NCBI GenBank assembly: GCA_020831965.1
Contig: JAFIFP010000013.1
Span: 33,431-97,430 of the forward strand
Origin: Idiomarina sp.
Lineage (GTDB): Bacteria > Pseudomonadota > Gammaproteobacteria > Enterobacterales > Alteromonadaceae
Reading direction: 5' to 3'
Length of the DNA: 64,000 bases
This document shows, piece after piece, positions 16,391-25,405 of this stretch (the first letter of the stretch is position 1; each line of letters starts with the position of its first letter). The position numbers were made by a program, and so were the translations under genes. The notes below the pieces were generated by a model. It was not told the origin of the DNA, did not search any database, and saw nothing but the letters and a program-made list of their open reading frames with translations.

Positions 16391-18364
16391 TTAATTTAAC
16401 GCCGAAGTTGTCCAAAAATAAGTTCGGAAGCCGCGCTCGTAAATTTCACCACGACTCAATCCGGGGATATTGCGGCTCTCTTCAGTCGCTGCCGCCTGAT
16501 CACTCGAGTGCACCAATACCACCACTCCCTGGGGCAGTTGCAAACGCCAACTCAATTCTCGCTCTACCGGAATAATTCCTGATTCTCCACTCGCCTGTGC
16601 GAGGGCATAGTCGGCGATAACCTGGCGGACTTCGTCTTGCCCCACATACACAGTCGCAGACCCGTCCAGCGCCGGGAAACCGCCACCACCGGCGGCCCGA
16701 TAATTATTGGTCACCACCAGAAAGCGCTGCTCGTCAGTTACGCGCTGCCCCGCATAACGAAGATCACGCACGCGCCGGCTGTCAGGGTTGATGAGTTCTC
16801 CCCCACTGCGATAACGGGGTGCTTGGGTAGGGTCAAACGCATAAGTAACACCAGACATGACATCGAAGTTGTAACTCGGATATCTGGTCAATAGTGGCTG
16901 AGGCTCAGCAAGATTCGGGTCGATCACACGAAATGCAAGTGCAGACATTTCAAGCCACTCGCGCAATTGCGCCCCGGTCACTTCCACTACTTGTACTGTA
17001 TTAGGGTAGACATAGAGGTCCGCTAAGTTGCCAAGCGTAACCAAACCCGGTGCAATATCCGTATAGTCGTTGGGGCCTTGTGAACCATTGCGAAACGGGG
17101 CAGCGGCGGACAAAATCGGAAGCCCCTCGGGTAACTCGCCTTGCGCCTGCAGCTGTTGCCCAAACCAGACTTGCGCCGCATTAATCACGGCCGTCGATGT
17201 ATCGGGCCATAACCGCGCGAAATAACTATTAATGCTCGACTCAACGCGCGCCAAGGGCTCGTTCAACATCGTTAAGGTTGCTTCCTGCTCCGCACTTAAG
17301 AGTTGCACGATCTCGGGGTCATAAGCCTCAGTGATCTCCCGAACCTCTACGTGACTTTGCGAAACCCGCCAACGACTCCGCTCTCGAATGAGCGTGAGGT
17401 CGATAATGCCCAAATGATTGCCCCAGTAACCCGGCTGTACTGCCGGAACTCCGTGGACCAGACCGCGCTCAGAATCTACACCAGGAAGGTCATTGTAAGA
17501 CGGGTCTCCCGGAAACACGCGGTGTTGATGACCAAATAGAATAGCGTCAATACCCGGCACTCTTGCCAGTTGTAACGTGGCCTGCTCCGCAAATTTGGGA
17601 TAGCGCGGATGTGCATTCAAACCTGAGTGCGGAATTGCGACCACAATATCAGCACCTTCGTCCCGCATTTTAGGCACAAAATGCTGCGCAGCGGCAACGA
17701 TATCGCGCACATAGACACGCTCGCTAAGGTGCATGGCATCCCAGCGCATAATCTGTGGTGGAAGAAAGCCAATCACGCCCACTCGAATTAAATGATGCTC
17801 GCCATACTGATCAACGAAGTCCCGTTCGAGGATGACATAAGGAGGAACTAGCGGATTATGCCAACCTTCAGTTCGCTTCCCTGCTTGTTCCGGACTGTCC
17901 GCATAGAAAACATTCGCACTCACATATGGAAATTCCGCGCCAGCAATCGTGGCTTTCATGAAGTCCAAACCGAAATTAAACTCATGATTTCCAAGATTCG
18001 CGGCGTCGTAGTTTAAGTGATTCAGCGCGCGCATAATGGGGTGCGTGTTGTTAGCGAGGTAGTCAGTGCCGCCCCGCGCCGCCCAATCACCCATTGCGCT
18101 ACCTTGGATTAAATCACCGTTATCGAAAAGCAAATGATTCGGCTGCTCGGCGCGTGCTTCAAGAATTAGCACCGCAGTATGCGCAAGGCCATGTGCTGAG
18201 GTCGGCTGCTGACGAAAATAGTCATAGCCAAGCATGTAGGCATGCAGATCGGTTGTTTCCATGAGCCGGACCTGCACTTCCGCGGGCGCTTTTTCAGCAC
18301 TCCGGCCGCAAGCCACTAACATCACTCCAACCCATAGCCACAGGATCCAACGACACTTAATCAC
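16391..18364 (-). CDS. cpdB: 2',3'-cyclic-nucleotide 2'-phosphodiesterase/3'-nucleotidase
   Basis: 657 aa. GTG start with GAGGAG six bases upstream. Lipobox LVAC at about residues 16-19, so a lipoprotein, unlike the soluble periplasmic E. coli enzyme. The N-terminal metallophosphoesterase domain shows ETTDLHAYM (metal-binding DxH), FDNGDLIQGS, NLGNHEFNFG and HSGLNAH/GHQHRVFPG. The C-terminal 5'-nucleotidase domain holds the substrate-stacking YPSYNFDVMSGVTYAFDP region and NNYRAAGGGGFP. It hydrolyses 2',3'-cyclic NMPs and 3'-nucleotides for nucleotide scavenging in the envelope. It has no operon partner. Confidence 0.93.
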   Translation of the reverse strand: MIKCRWILWLWVGVMLVACGRSAEKAPAEVQVRLMETTDLHAYMLGYDYFRQQPTSAHGLAHTAVLILEARAEQPNHLLFDNGDLIQGSAMGDWAARGGTDYLANNTHPIMRALNHLNYDAANLGNHEFNFGLDFMKATIAGAEFPYVSANVFYADSPEQAGKRTEGWHNPLVPPYVILERDFVDQYGEHHLIRVGVIGFLPPQIMRWDAMHLSERVYVRDIVAAAQHFVPKMRDEGADIVVAIPHSGLNAHPRYPKFAEQATLQLARVPGIDAILFGHQHRVFPGDPSYNDLPGVDSERGLVHGVPAVQPGYWGNHLGIIDLTLIRERSRWRVSQSHVEVREITEAYDPEIVQLLSAEQEATLTMLNEPLARVESSINSYFARLWPDTSTAVINAAQVWFGQQLQAQGELPEGLPILSAAAPFRNGSQGPNDYTDIAPGLVTLGNLADLYVYPNTVQVVEVTGAQLREWLEMSALAFRVIDPNLAEPQPLLTRYPSYNFDVMSGVTYAFDPTQAPRYRSGGELINPDSRRVRDLRYAGQRVTDEQRFLVVTNNYRAAGGGGFPALDGSATVYVGQDEVRQVIADYALAQASGESGIIPVERELSWRLQLPQGVVVLVHSSDQAAATEESRNIPGLSRGEIYERGFRTYFWTTSALN

Positions 18365-18416
18365 ACAACGCTCCTCGACTTCGATTGTTCATTTTGCTTA
18401 TTTAAAAATAGTGTAG

Positions 18417-19268
18417 CTATTCACTCACTAAATGCTGCACTAGATGTACGGCAGGATCACCCACACGCTCAGCCCAAGGCTGCATAAGCTCAGTGAGCTG
18501 AGCGTCAAGCTGCCAAGGCGGATTCATAATTAACATGCCAGAACCATACATGCCCCACTCACCTTCACGAGCCTTGTACCGCCATTCACTTTGCAAAATA
18601 GGTGCGGCAATTTCTTCCTGAAGCTGACTCAGCAGTCTTTGATGCTTATCCGTGGGTAGCAATGGGTACCACAACAACACTAGGGCATGGCGACATTTCT
18701 TATGAATATCCACCACGGTATTAGCGACCGCTTCATACTCTGATAACTGCTCATAGGGAGGATCGATAAGAACTAGCAAACGTGGCGTTCGAGGCGGCAG
18801 TTGCTTGACGACTCCTGCTAAGCCATCACCATAAATAACATGTCCGGTCGTCGCCTCGCCAAGCTGCTCAAGCACCGAATGTTCGCCCGGGTGCAATTCA
18901 AATACCGTATGGCGATCTTGGGGACGACGAAGATCCGCAATCCACTTCGGCGAACCTGGATAAAAACGTAACGAATCCGCATTAAGGTCATGGTCATGCA
19001 ACCGATCTAAGGTGGCAAAGAAAGTATCCCAAGCATCACCTTTAAGTTCATCCCGTTGTGCCACCACTCGTTGCACCCCCTCAACAAACTCCTGCTTCTT
19101 TAATGCTTGGGCATCGGTAAGGTCGTAATGCCCCTTCCCTGCATGAGTGTCAAAAAAGTGAATGCCACTGTCTTTTTTCAGCAGATATTGGCTGACGGCT
19201 AACAGAACAAGATGTTTGTGCACATCGGCGGGATTGCCAGCGTGATAACCATGTTGGTAACTCAGCAT
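18417..19268 (-). CDS. rlmJ: 23S rRNA (adenine2030-N6)-methyltransferase
   Basis: 283 aa. RlmJ opens with MLSYQHGYHAGNPADVHKH, which is typical of the family, so the start is placed at 19268 and not at the longer in-frame extension. The family marks include FDTHAGKG near residue 40 (S-adenosylmethionine loop) and the catalytic LIDPPYE (DPPY-type motif, near 160). It methylates A2030 of 23S rRNA in the cytosol. It is divergent from the DUF389 gene. Length matches the E. coli protein (280 aa). Confidence 0.93.
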   Translation of the reverse strand: MLSYQHGYHAGNPADVHKHLVLLAVSQYLLKKDSGIHFFDTHAGKGHYDLTDAQALKKQEFVEGVQRVVAQRDELKGDAWDTFFATLDRLHDHDLNADSLRFYPGSPKWIADLRRPQDRHTVFELHPGEHSVLEQLGEATTGHVIYGDGLAGVVKQLPPRTPRLLVLIDPPYEQLSEYEAVANTVVDIHKKCRHALVLLWYPLLPTDKHQRLLSQLQEEIAAPILQSEWRYKAREGEWGMYGSGMLIMNPPWQLDAQLTELMQPWAERVGDPAVHLVQHLVSE

Positions 19269-19401
19269 AGGGTCGTGATCACCTCGATAAATAATGTGTA
19301 AAGAGTACCTTATTTTCTGATTCGTTGTCCTCATAAGGCGGCTAATATAAGCTGAAGCTTCTGCTAATTAATGTCGCACGCTATCGAGGCAAGGAAGAAT
19401 T

Positions 19402-21333
19402 ATGGCATTTGTCAAAAAGGCCCTTGTAGTTTACCCCGCAGATCAGTTTCCACTACTTGAACGCATTCACAGCTTCGCGTTAACGCACGACATTGAATTG
19501 GTGGATATCGAAGAGAGCGAATTTCTGGAACGTCCAGGTCATTACTCAGACCAAGCCGATCATGTTGTCGCCCTTGTGACCGACCAAACCGCGGCCCGCT
19601 ACATCGACTTAGGCAAAACACTCAATTTTTCGCTTGGCTTTGTGCCTTTGGTGAGTGGTGGTCCATTGTCGGCTTGGTTCAAACTTCCGCAGGAAACCGA
19701 CGCGGCTATCCGGCTCGCACTCGAGGATGACCCAGAAGCTATCGACGTATTGCGGTGCAATAACGAAGTTGTGATTGGCATGCTTACGGTCGGCGAAACA
19801 CCTTTTCTTAATCAACGTAGCTCCACCTATTTGCGCCGAGAGCAGTCTCCCTTACGTTTTGTTCTGTACTGGCTCACGCTGCTTTGGTTCAGCATTCGGA
19901 ACTTAGTAAAAATTAAAGTTCAGCCGGTCACGCTCACGACTGACAAAAAAGAAATTAAAACCGCTATTACGGGCTTAGTCGCGATTGAAAACGACGTGTC
20001 TTGCGCTGCGGCACGACTCCTCGACACCAGCATTTCCGTGCAAGACAACCGTGTTTCCGTCGTTGTGATTTCACCAAAGTCTATTGTTCAGTATCTTGCG
20101 TTTCTGTTAACAACGCTGCGTCGCCGAGCCAGTCAAAGCAAGCTGCCTACGGCGATTAGTTATATTAAAACACGACGCCTGCAGATCACGGCGCGCCAAC
20201 CTTTGAAGTTCTATGTGGATGGTCGGCCCCGTAAAGCAGAAACGATTGAATTAGAGCTCTACCCTCAAGCCGTGCGCATTAACATGAGCGATACGTATCA
20301 CGAGCGGCACGAAGCAAAAGATGACAACAAAGATACAATGAAGATTGAGCATTTGCCGCAGTCTGCTGAGCGCGTCGCGATGATTGCCAAGCACCTTCCG
20401 TTCTTTACTCATGCGCTTGAAGACGATTTCCGCGAGTTGTTTTTACAAGTGCGCGACAGCGCAGCGGCTCATCCGCATTATCTCGCTCTAATGGTGCTTA
20501 GTTCCGTCGTTGCTACCTTAGGTTTGTTCTTAAGCAGTGCGGCGGTGATTATCGGGGCTATGGTGCTGGCTCCATTAATGGCTCCGATCATTGCCATCGC
20601 CATGGGCCTGTTGCGCAGCGACCGCGGTATTACCTTGCAGAGCCTAAGGACGATCGCTATCGGTGTCGCACTGGGTCTGCTCACTTCTGCGTTCCTCGCG
20701 ATTCTGGTACCTGTTAAAGAAATCACACCGGAAATTGCAGGCCGACTGCAACCCACGCTCTTAGACCTCGGTGTTGCGATTGCCTGCGGTATTGCCGGCG
20801 CTTACGCCTATGCCCGTGCTAGTGTGATGCGCAGCTTGCCGGGTGTTGCTATTGCCGTTGCTCTCGTGCCACCGCTATGCGTTGCAGGTATCGGCGTCGG
20901 CTGGGGCAGTTTAACCATGGTGACAGGTGCAGGCTTGCTCCTGCTGACCAACTTAGTCGGTATTTCAGGTGCCGCAGTGCTCACCTTCCTCGCTCTCGGC
21001 TATGCACCAGTCAAACGGGCTGGCAAAGGACTTGCCGTAACGGGTGGCTTGATTGCACTCATCGCGATTCCTCTGGCATTCGCCTTTGCGACCATTTATC
21101 AGAATTGGCACATTGAAAGAGAAACCTCACAACAGCAGTTTGTGCTGGCGCAATATCCGGTGCAACTCATAAACATTCAGGTGCAGGTGCGCCAGCGCAC
21201 CATTTACCTAAGTGCCGATAGTGTTGGCTCAGCGCCACTCACCCATGACCAAATGCTTGAACTCAAACAACAACTCGAAGGTCGCTGGGACCGCCCCGTG
21301 GTGCTCGACATCGGCTTCCGGCACCGATTGTAA
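19402..21333 (+). CDS. DUF389 (TIGR00341) membrane protein with degenerate lipid-kinase-like N-terminus
   Basis: 643 aa. The C-terminal half (about 350-560) is a DUF389 domain: six or so membrane segments with AAVIIGAMVLAPLMAPIIAIAMGLL and VALVPPLCVAGIGVGWG signatures. The N-terminal 300 residues resemble the diacylglycerol-kinase/YegS fold: LGFVPLVSGGPLSAWFKLP (79-97) aligns in style with the LPLGTxNDFA nucleotide loop, and LKFYVDGRPRKAETIELELYPQAVRI (268-293) resembles the C-terminal sandwich (FxVDGE...). The key GTxN residues are missing (SGGP), so kinase activity is unlikely. The role is unknown; the fusion suggests a lipid- or nucleotide-sensing cytosolic domain on a membrane protein. 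AAGGAAG precedes the start. Confidence 0.78.
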   Translation: MAFVKKALVVYPADQFPLLERIHSFALTHDIELVDIEESEFLERPGHYSDQADHVVALVTDQTAARYIDLGKTLNFSLGFVPLVSGGPLSAWFKLPQETDAAIRLALEDDPEAIDVLRCNNEVVIGMLTVGETPFLNQRSSTYLRREQSPLRFVLYWLTLLWFSIRNLVKIKVQPVTLTTDKKEIKTAITGLVAIENDVSCAAARLLDTSISVQDNRVSVVVISPKSIVQYLAFLLTTLRRRASQSKLPTAISYIKTRRLQITARQPLKFYVDGRPRKAETIELELYPQAVRINMSDTYHERHEAKDDNKDTMKIEHLPQSAERVAMIAKHLPFFTHALEDDFRELFLQVRDSAAAHPHYLALMVLSSVVATLGLFLSSAAVIIGAMVLAPLMAPIIAIAMGLLRSDRGITLQSLRTIAIGVALGLLTSAFLAILVPVKEITPEIAGRLQPTLLDLGVAIACGIAGAYAYARASVMRSLPGVAIAVALVPPLCVAGIGVGWGSLTMVTGAGLLLLTNLVGISGAAVLTFLALGYAPVKRAGKGLAVTGGLIALIAIPLAFAFATIYQNWHIERETSQQQFVLAQYPVQLINIQVQVRQRTIYLSADSVGSAPLTHDQMLELKQQLEGRWDRPVVLDIGFRHRL

Positions 21334-21435
21334 ACACCTGTGCAAGCGGTCAATGAACCAGAGTCATTGAGCCACAAGCCCGCGAGTGCTATTTTATCTG
21401 GCTATTGTTATTTTGCCTTCTTGAGGAGAATGAAT

Positions 21436-23601
21436 ATGCGTCTTACCCTTATTGCCGCAGCGGTGGGTATGGCTGTCACCCTGAGCGCCTGTAGCGACTA
21501 CGAAAGCCAAGTCGTTGATCCGAACGCCCAAGACCAAGTCATTCAGTTAAGTGCAGACAACCCGTTTTTTGCACCAAGCTCACTGCAATATGAAGCACCC
21601 GACTTTAACGCAATTCGCGACGAACACTACGGCCCTGCATTTGAAGCGGGGATGTCGCAGCAAGCCGCAGAAGTGCGTGCCATCGCTAACAATCCTGAAG
21701 CGCCATCATTCGACAATACTATTGTTGCGATGGAGCGAAGCGGCGAATTACTTGGCCGCGTACAAAGTGTTTTCTTTGCCATGGCGTCTTCCACGAGCAA
21801 CGAAGCGATTCGTGAACTGCAAGCCGACCTTGCACCAAAACTTACCTCTCACCGCGATGATATTTATCTGAACAAACGTTTGTTCGACCGCGTGAACACT
21901 ATCTATCAAAATCGCGACGGCTTGAATCGCGATCCTGAGTCTAAGCGCTTAGTTGAGGTATATCACGAGCGCTTTATTCGCGCCGGTGCCAACCTTACCG
22001 ATGAGCAAATGGCGCAGATTCGTGCATTGAATGAAGAAGAATCGGCTTTAACCACTGAGTTCCAACGCAACGTTCTGCAAGACAGCCAAGATCGCGCACC
22101 AGTTTTCTCTTCAGCTGAAGAGCTGGACGGACTCGACAGTGCAACAATTCGCAATGCGGCACGCCGCGCTGAAGAACGTGGCTTAACGGGGCAATATGTA
22201 CTGAGCCTAGTCAATACGACGCGCCAGCCGGCTCTTGCCCAGCTGACCAACCGTGAATCGCGTCGTAAAGTCTGGGAAGCTTCTGCCTACCGTGGCTTAG
22301 GTCGTGATGGCGGTATTGATAACCGGCCAATTATTGCGCGGCTCGCACAGCTACGTGCAGAACGTGCCGCCATTCTGGGCTACGACAGCTTTGGTCATTA
22401 CGCACTCGAAACGCAGATGATTGGCACACCTGAACGCGCTCGCGACATGTTAGTCGACATGCTCCCTGCAGTGAAAGATCAGGTGGAACGCGAAGCGTCA
22501 CGTTTGCGGGAAAAAATGGCAAGCATGGGCGCAGATCACGAAATTATGCCTTGGGATTGGGAGTTCTATGCCGCGCTCGTACGTGCTGCAGACTTCGATT
22601 TAGACCAAAGTGAAGTGAATCAGTATTTCGAATACAACCGCGTTCTGCACGACGCTGTGTTTTATGCCATGGAACGCTTATACGGCACTACCTTCCAAGC
22701 GCGAGACGATATCCCGCCCTATCATCCAGACGTCGAAGTCTACGAGGTATTCGATAAAGACGGCTCAAGCCTCGGCTTGTTCTATGCCGACTATTTTGCC
22801 CGCGAAGGCAAGCGTGGTGGTGCATGGATGGGCGCATTTGTTAGCCAGTCCCATCTCGAGAGCACACGGCCCGTGGTATACAACGTTATGAATATTCCGA
22901 AAGCACCAGATGGTGAACCTACCCTCATCAGCTGGGGCAACGTTACTACCATGTTGCATGAAATGGGTCATGGTGTGCACGGCCTGTTCTCGGATGTGCG
23001 TTATCCAAGCTTGGCAGGCACTGCCGTTCCTCGCGATTTTGTGGAGTCTCCTTCAACATTCCATGAAGACTTCGCGAAGGATCCACAAATTCTTGCGAAT
23101 TATGCGAAGCACTATCAAACCGGTGAGCCCATTCCTGCAGCTCTGCTAGAACGAGTCATGGCTGCGATGAGCTTCAATCAAGGTTTCGACACACTGGAGT
23201 ACATCGCCGCGTCATTGCTTGACCTTGAATGGCATGGTCTGAGTGCTGGCACAGAACTGCAAGATGTAGAGGCCTTCGAAGCTGCCGCACTTGAAAAATA
23301 TGGGGTGGATTTAACAGCCGTGCCACCACGGTATAAGTCAGGTATTTTCTCGCACATTTTCTCGGGTGGTTATGCTTCAGCGTACTACGCCTACATGTGG
23401 TCAGATATGCTTGCGGCCGATGCTTTTGCCCATGTTATGGCCCATGGCGGGATTGATGGTGAGATGGCACAACATTACCGCGACACCATTTTGTCTCGCG
23501 GTGGCACCAAAGAAGCCATGGAGCTCTATTTGGACTTCCGTGGTCAGGAGCCTGACACCCGTCACCTGCTGATTCGTCGCGGACTGTTGCAGGAAGAGTA
23601 A
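21436..23601 (+). CDS. M3-family metallopeptidase lipoprotein (Dcp/oligopeptidase type)
   Basis: 721 aa. ATG 21436 is chosen because GAGGAG lies seven bases before it; the resulting N-terminus is a lipoprotein signal (lipobox LSAC at about residues 15-18). Zinc motif HEMGH at 508-512 (H508, E509, H512) with the third ligand expected in the FVESPSTFHEDF segment downstream. The family includes peptidyl-dipeptidase Dcp and oligopeptidase A. A lipid anchor puts it on the inner or outer membrane facing the periplasm or surface, fitting peptide digestion during growth on protein. It has its own terminator and is followed by two more lipoprotein hydrolases on the same strand. Confidence 0.9.
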   Translation: MRLTLIAAAVGMAVTLSACSDYESQVVDPNAQDQVIQLSADNPFFAPSSLQYEAPDFNAIRDEHYGPAFEAGMSQQAAEVRAIANNPEAPSFDNTIVAMERSGELLGRVQSVFFAMASSTSNEAIRELQADLAPKLTSHRDDIYLNKRLFDRVNTIYQNRDGLNRDPESKRLVEVYHERFIRAGANLTDEQMAQIRALNEEESALTTEFQRNVLQDSQDRAPVFSSAEELDGLDSATIRNAARRAEERGLTGQYVLSLVNTTRQPALAQLTNRESRRKVWEASAYRGLGRDGGIDNRPIIARLAQLRAERAAILGYDSFGHYALETQMIGTPERARDMLVDMLPAVKDQVEREASRLREKMASMGADHEIMPWDWEFYAALVRAADFDLDQSEVNQYFEYNRVLHDAVFYAMERLYGTTFQARDDIPPYHPDVEVYEVFDKDGSSLGLFYADYFAREGKRGGAWMGAFVSQSHLESTRPVVYNVMNIPKAPDGEPTLISWGNVTTMLHEMGHGVHGLFSDVRYPSLAGTAVPRDFVESPSTFHEDFAKDPQILANYAKHYQTGEPIPAALLERVMAAMSFNQGFDTLEYIAASLLDLEWHGLSAGTELQDVEAFEAAALEKYGVDLTAVPPRYKSGIFSHIFSGGYASAYYAYMWSDMLAADAFAHVMAHGGIDGEMAQHYRDTILSRGGTKEAMELYLDFRGQEPDTRHLLIRRGLLQEE

Positions 23602-23628
23602 GCTGCAACACTTGCCCAGTAGAACAGA

Positions 23629-23655
23629 AGGGCGGAATTCATTCCGCTCTTTTTT
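23629..23655 (+). terminator. Intrinsic terminator after the M3 peptidase gene
   Basis: A 10-bp stem AGGGCGGAAT/ATTCCGCTCT (one G-U pair) with a 2-nt centre runs into TTTTTTATT. Confidence 0.88.
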
Positions 23656-23699
23656 ATTGTCGTCACTTTATACTGCCCAGACCCAACGCGAAGGATGTC

Positions 23700-25274
23700 A
23701 TGATGAAAAGACAGCTACTGCTTCCGATTACCGCGCTTCTCATGCTCGGATGTACTTCAGAGAAAGCCTATAGCGACACACCTGAACCGGAAATTCTTAG
23801 CGGCCTCTCCGCGCAAATTGAAGCCGAAATGAAGGATTGGCATATTCCCGGTATGGCGGTCGCCGTCGTCCACCAAGACGAAATTATTTTTGCCCGCGGC
23901 TTCGGAGTCTTGGGTCTTAACAATCCTCAGCCAGTCAATGCAGACACGTTATTTGGCGTTGCCTCAACATCAAAGTCTATGACTGCTGCAACCCTTGCGA
24001 TGTTGGTTGATCAGGGCAAGGTGAATTGGGACGACCGTGTCGTTGATCATCTCCCCTGGTTTGAATTGAGCGACCCTTGGGTCACACGGGAAGTCCGCAT
24101 TAAAGATCTGTTGATTCACCGCGTAGGCGTGGGTCGCATGACCGGGAATCGTATTCAATTTATGCCAACAGCGACCCGAGAGATGGTGATTCGCAGCATG
24201 CGCTATCACGAATTTGAACAGCCCTTCCGTTCAGCCTATGTCTATAGCAACGTCATGTACTCGGTGGTCGGTGAAATTGTTGCGGCTGTGAGCGGCCAAT
24301 CTTGGGACGACTTTATGGCCGAACACCTGTTTCGCCCGTTAAACATGACTCGTTCTAACACCTCCATTACACAATTTAATCCCGGCGATAACAACATCTC
24401 AGACCCTCACCAGTGGATTGACGGTGAAGTGGTCACTATTGAACGCCGTAATTTCGACAACGTGGGGCCCTCGGCATCGGTGAACACCTCGGTTCGCGAT
24501 ATGGCTCAGTGGATCCGCCTGCAGTTGGGTGAACCGGGTGTTTATCAAGGCGAGCGCTTACTTAGTGAACGGGTCATGCGGGATATGCACCACCCGCATA
24601 TTGCCACCGGTCGAGCAAACCGCGAAGCCACGGTGAATGCTTATGGCTATGGTTGGCAACTTGGCAACTATCAAGGTTTTGCCACTAGCCGGCATGGTGG
24701 TGCAACAGACGGATTCAACACCCAGAAAGTCCTTGTTCCCGAACTTGACCTGGGCATTGTGGTGGTCACCAATACCTTTAGTAACTACGGCGGAGCGGTG
24801 GTCAATACTATTATCGACCGCATTGCGGAATTGGAACCTCGCGATTGGCATAGCGAGATGCTTGAGAGCTACCAAACGCGCTACGACCAAGTGATGGCGG
24901 AACGCGAAGCAATCCATGATGCCCGACAAACGGATGCGCCCTCTAGCTTTACTGCAGAGCAGTTAACTGGACACTACACACACCCGCAATATGGCACCGC
25001 TCGTGTCACAGTTGAGGACGATGGCGCACTTACGTTAGCCTTTTGGGATGACGGTGTATCGACCCTTAGGTTGGAGCACTGGCATTACGATACATGGCGA
25101 GCGCATTGGCATAATCGCGCGCAACGTGAAAAATTCATTCACTTTACAAAGGGTCGTGACGGCGAGCCTGCAGCCCTCGAAGTGACTTGGACATTGCGGC
25201 CTGCTCTACTACAAGTTGGCATTTACCCCACACCTTACTACCGCAACACGCAGTTTCTTCGCGTCGAAGAGTAA
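23700..25274 (+). CDS. Serine hydrolase lipoprotein, class C beta-lactamase/DD-peptidase fold
   Basis: 524 aa. Signal peptide with lipobox LMLGC (about 14-18). The beta-lactamase-related domain has S89-T-S-K92 (SxxK), Y182-S-N184 (YxN) and the third-box equivalent HGG (RHGGATDGF). The C-terminal 110 residues form a DUF3471-like beta domain. This combination is found in esterases and D-amino-acid or peptide hydrolases rather than in true antibiotic beta-lactamases. Resistance should not be assumed. ATG 23700 and ATG 23703 both fit the AAGGA site. The gene lies between terminators, so it is monocistronic. Confidence 0.86.
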   Translation: MMKRQLLLPITALLMLGCTSEKAYSDTPEPEILSGLSAQIEAEMKDWHIPGMAVAVVHQDEIIFARGFGVLGLNNPQPVNADTLFGVASTSKSMTAATLAMLVDQGKVNWDDRVVDHLPWFELSDPWVTREVRIKDLLIHRVGVGRMTGNRIQFMPTATREMVIRSMRYHEFEQPFRSAYVYSNVMYSVVGEIVAAVSGQSWDDFMAEHLFRPLNMTRSNTSITQFNPGDNNISDPHQWIDGEVVTIERRNFDNVGPSASVNTSVRDMAQWIRLQLGEPGVYQGERLLSERVMRDMHHPHIATGRANREATVNAYGYGWQLGNYQGFATSRHGGATDGFNTQKVLVPELDLGIVVVTNTFSNYGGAVVNTIIDRIAELEPRDWHSEMLESYQTRYDQVMAEREAIHDARQTDAPSSFTAEQLTGHYTHPQYGTARVTVEDDGALTLAFWDDGVSTLRLEHWHYDTWRAHWHNRAQREKFIHFTKGRDGEPAALEVTWTLRPALLQVGIYPTPYYRNTQFLRVEE

Positions 25275-25283
25275 GCTCCATGC

Positions 25284-25308
25284 AACCTGCGGCGTTTTGC
25301 CGCAGGTT
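25284..25308 (+). terminator. Hairpin after the serine hydrolase gene (weak terminator)
   Basis: A perfect 10-bp stem AACCTGCGGC/GCCGCAGGTT with a GTTTT loop sits 9 bp after the stop. No clear T-run follows (CATCTCATT), so it may be a weak terminator or an mRNA 3'-end stabiliser. Confidence 0.5.
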
Positions 25309-25405
25309 CATCTCATTACAGGTTTGACCAGATAGGTATTTGCGCCAATACTCATAGCGCAACTATTTGCGTATTCACTAAAAAATAACCACAAGGTTCA
25401 TTCAT

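Noticed and set aside
23700-25274. An antibiotic-resistance beta-lactamase
   Set aside because: The motifs fit the wider class C-like serine hydrolase family with a DUF3471-like tail; nothing indicates beta-lactam hydrolysis.
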